A stretch of 32,010 nt of DNA from Erysipelotrichaceae bacterium (lineage in GTDB: Bacteria; Bacillota_I; Bacilli_A; Erysipelotrichales; Erysipelotrichaceae), in NCBI GenBank assembly GCA_017432885.1, contig JAFRIE010000011.1, positions 1 through 32,010 on the forward strand. The letters run 5' to 3'. The number at the start of each line of letters is the position of its first letter. Within the stretch, counting starts at the first letter, position 1. The notes below the pieces were generated by a model, which made no database searches, was not told the DNA's origin, and saw nothing but the letters and a program-made list of their open reading frames with translations. The position numbers and the translations under genes were made by a program. Of this stretch, positions 31,219-32,010 are shown piece by piece.

Positions 31219-31851
31219 ATGCGGGTATCTCCATCGATCGCTTCCGGCGATGTATTGAATGTCGCCAGGGAAGTGGATTATATTGACAAGTATTTTGACA
31301 GTATCCATCTTGATATCGAAGATGGCGTAGTCCTTTTAGGCATTACTTTCGGCATGAAGATGGCAAAAGGGATCTGCGCATATTCCCGAAGCAAAGAGAA
31401 AACGATTCATCTGGAAGTGCTTGATCCTTTGGCTTATCTGGAAGATCTGAAGAAGATCGACTGCGACTGTGTGTTCATTCAGGTATCGCATCTGCAGAAT
31501 GCGATTGAGATTATCGGAAAGTTCAAGGAAGCGGGAATTCACACGGGAGTGAACCTGAATGATGCGGATTTGGACAGAGAAGATCTAAGAGAGATCCTGG
31601 CACTAAGTAAAGACTTTCTGATCAGCACGACAGACCCTTTTGATCCAAAGCAGGAATATTTAAGTGAAATGGAAAAATTTGCACTCAAACTGGCGGAAAA
31701 CGAAGATTACAAAGTCTGGATCGACGGCTGTGTCACGTATGATACATACGAAAGATTAAAAGAGTCTAAACTGTACAGCGCAGTAATAGGCAGAGCGATT
31801 TTCTCGGATAGAGAGTTGGCTATTAAAAGGTTTTCTCCTATAATGAAATAG
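31219..31851 (+). CDS. Ribulose-phosphate 3-epimerase family protein (SgcE-like)
   Basis: A 210-residue (beta/alpha)8 barrel of the ribulose-phosphate 3-epimerase family. MRVSPSIAS at the N terminus, IHLDIEDG (His30, Asp32, Asp35), IHLEV (His64) and VWIDGCVT (Asp169) align with the metal ligands and the two catalytic aspartates. The GG-x-phosphate loop is altered (DGCVT instead of DGGI), which suggests a sugar phosphate other than ribulose 5-phosphate, as for AlsE and SgcE. AAAGGG precedes the ATG. The BtpA/SgcQ gene starts 34 bases after its stop, so the pair repeats the gene content of the sgc operon. Confidence 0.85.
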   Translation: MRVSPSIASGDVLNVAREVDYIDKYFDSIHLDIEDGVVLLGITFGMKMAKGICAYSRSKEKTIHLEVLDPLAYLEDLKKIDCDCVFIQVSHLQNAIEIIGKFKEAGIHTGVNLNDADLDREDLREILALSKDFLISTTDPFDPKQEYLSEMEKFALKLAENEDYKVWIDGCVTYDTYERLKESKLYSAVIGRAIFSDRELAIKRFSPIMK

Positions 31852-31885
31852 TAGAAACAACAAGGAAACAGGAGGAACCAACAAT

Positions 31886-32010
31886 ATGAACTTCACACAG
31901 GATACATCCGGCTGGCTGGAGGAACTCTTCCATGTAAAGAAGCCGATCATCGCCATGTGCCATCTGCAGCCTTTGCCCGGCGACCCTTATTATGACGAGG
32001 AGGGGGGAAT
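31886..32010 (+). CDS. BtpA/SgcQ-family protein, second copy (5' end only)
   Basis: The first 41 residues of a second BtpA/SgcQ protein, cut by the right edge. The start follows AGGAGG. Its first twelve residues differ from the copy at 24289, but from WLEELFHV to DPYYDEEGG the two proteins are identical, with some silent base changes. Lying directly behind the epimerase gene, it is probably the start of another set of sugar-phosphate genes. Confidence 0.9.
   Translation, partial: MNFTQDTSGWLEELFHVKKPIIAMCHLQPLPGDPYYDEEGG

Noticed and set aside
1..32010. CRISPR arrays, tRNAs, rRNAs, insertion sequences, prophage or integration sites
   Set aside because: No regularly spaced repeats, cloverleaf sequences, transposase or integrase genes, or terminal inverted repeats were seen on either strand. 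SgcQ-like genes in E. coli lie on a phage-like element, but no phage gene is present here.

Overview
The window reads as a low-to-moderate GC Bacillota chromosome. Genes are tightly packed, AAGGAGG-type ribosome binding sites are common, several promoters have an extended -10 (TGnTATAAT) with no clear -35, and many genes end in short perfect hairpins. The mix of galactitol-type PTS, Na+/alanine symporter, NfnAB, PadR-DUF2812 pair and Cof-type phosphatase suits an anaerobic gut- or mouth-type firmicute, possibly of the Erysipelotrichia. That placement is an inference, because no rRNA or universal marker gene is present.

Layout. 1-5.4 kb holds unlinked single genes: the 3' end of an unidentified protein, a LUD-domain protein, a LURP-one/tubby-like membrane protein with a 15-serine tail, a small Ig-like protein, a decayed MATE transporter, a PAF-acetylhydrolase-like hydrolase, a 50-residue membrane protein and a short-chain dehydrogenase. 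5.6-8.9 kb is a redox operon, nfnA-nfnB-nadK, whose start and stop codons overlap; it is followed by a truncated remnant of an [FeFe]-hydrogenase-like iron-sulfur protein. 9-12.7 kb has an AGCS amino-acid symporter, an unknown protein, a second SDR, and a PadR regulator with its DUF2812 partner.

12.7-20 kb is a molybdenum block. A BtuCD/FecCD-type ABC transporter (binding lipoprotein, permease, ATPase) runs leftward. Divergent from it is a fused protein with a ModE-like winged helix and a MocA-like nucleotidyltransferase, followed by the FAD, [2Fe-2S] and Mo subunits of a xanthine-dehydrogenase-family hydroxylase. A perfect 22-bp palindrome resembling a ModE box lies between the divergent genes. 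The natural reading is molybdate or tungstate uptake, cofactor maturation and enzyme encoded together under Mo control. 20-24.2 kb carries an esterase-MBL hydrolase pair, an M42 peptidase-HAD phosphatase pair and a membrane-anchored helical-repeat protein.

24.3-30.2 kb is a carbohydrate operon like the E. coli sgc operon of unknown substrate: BtpA/SgcQ, PTS IIA, two different triose-phosphate-isomerase homologues, PTS IIB, galactitol-type IIC, class II aldolase and YjbQ. After two small unrelated genes, a ribulose-phosphate-3-epimerase-like (SgcE-like) gene and the start of a second, nearly identical BtpA/SgcQ gene run off the right edge, so the locus probably continues. This PTS pathway is the best candidate for an undescribed system. 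The ModE-MocA fusion with its own apparent operator comes second. No tRNA, rRNA, CRISPR array, insertion sequence or prophage was found.
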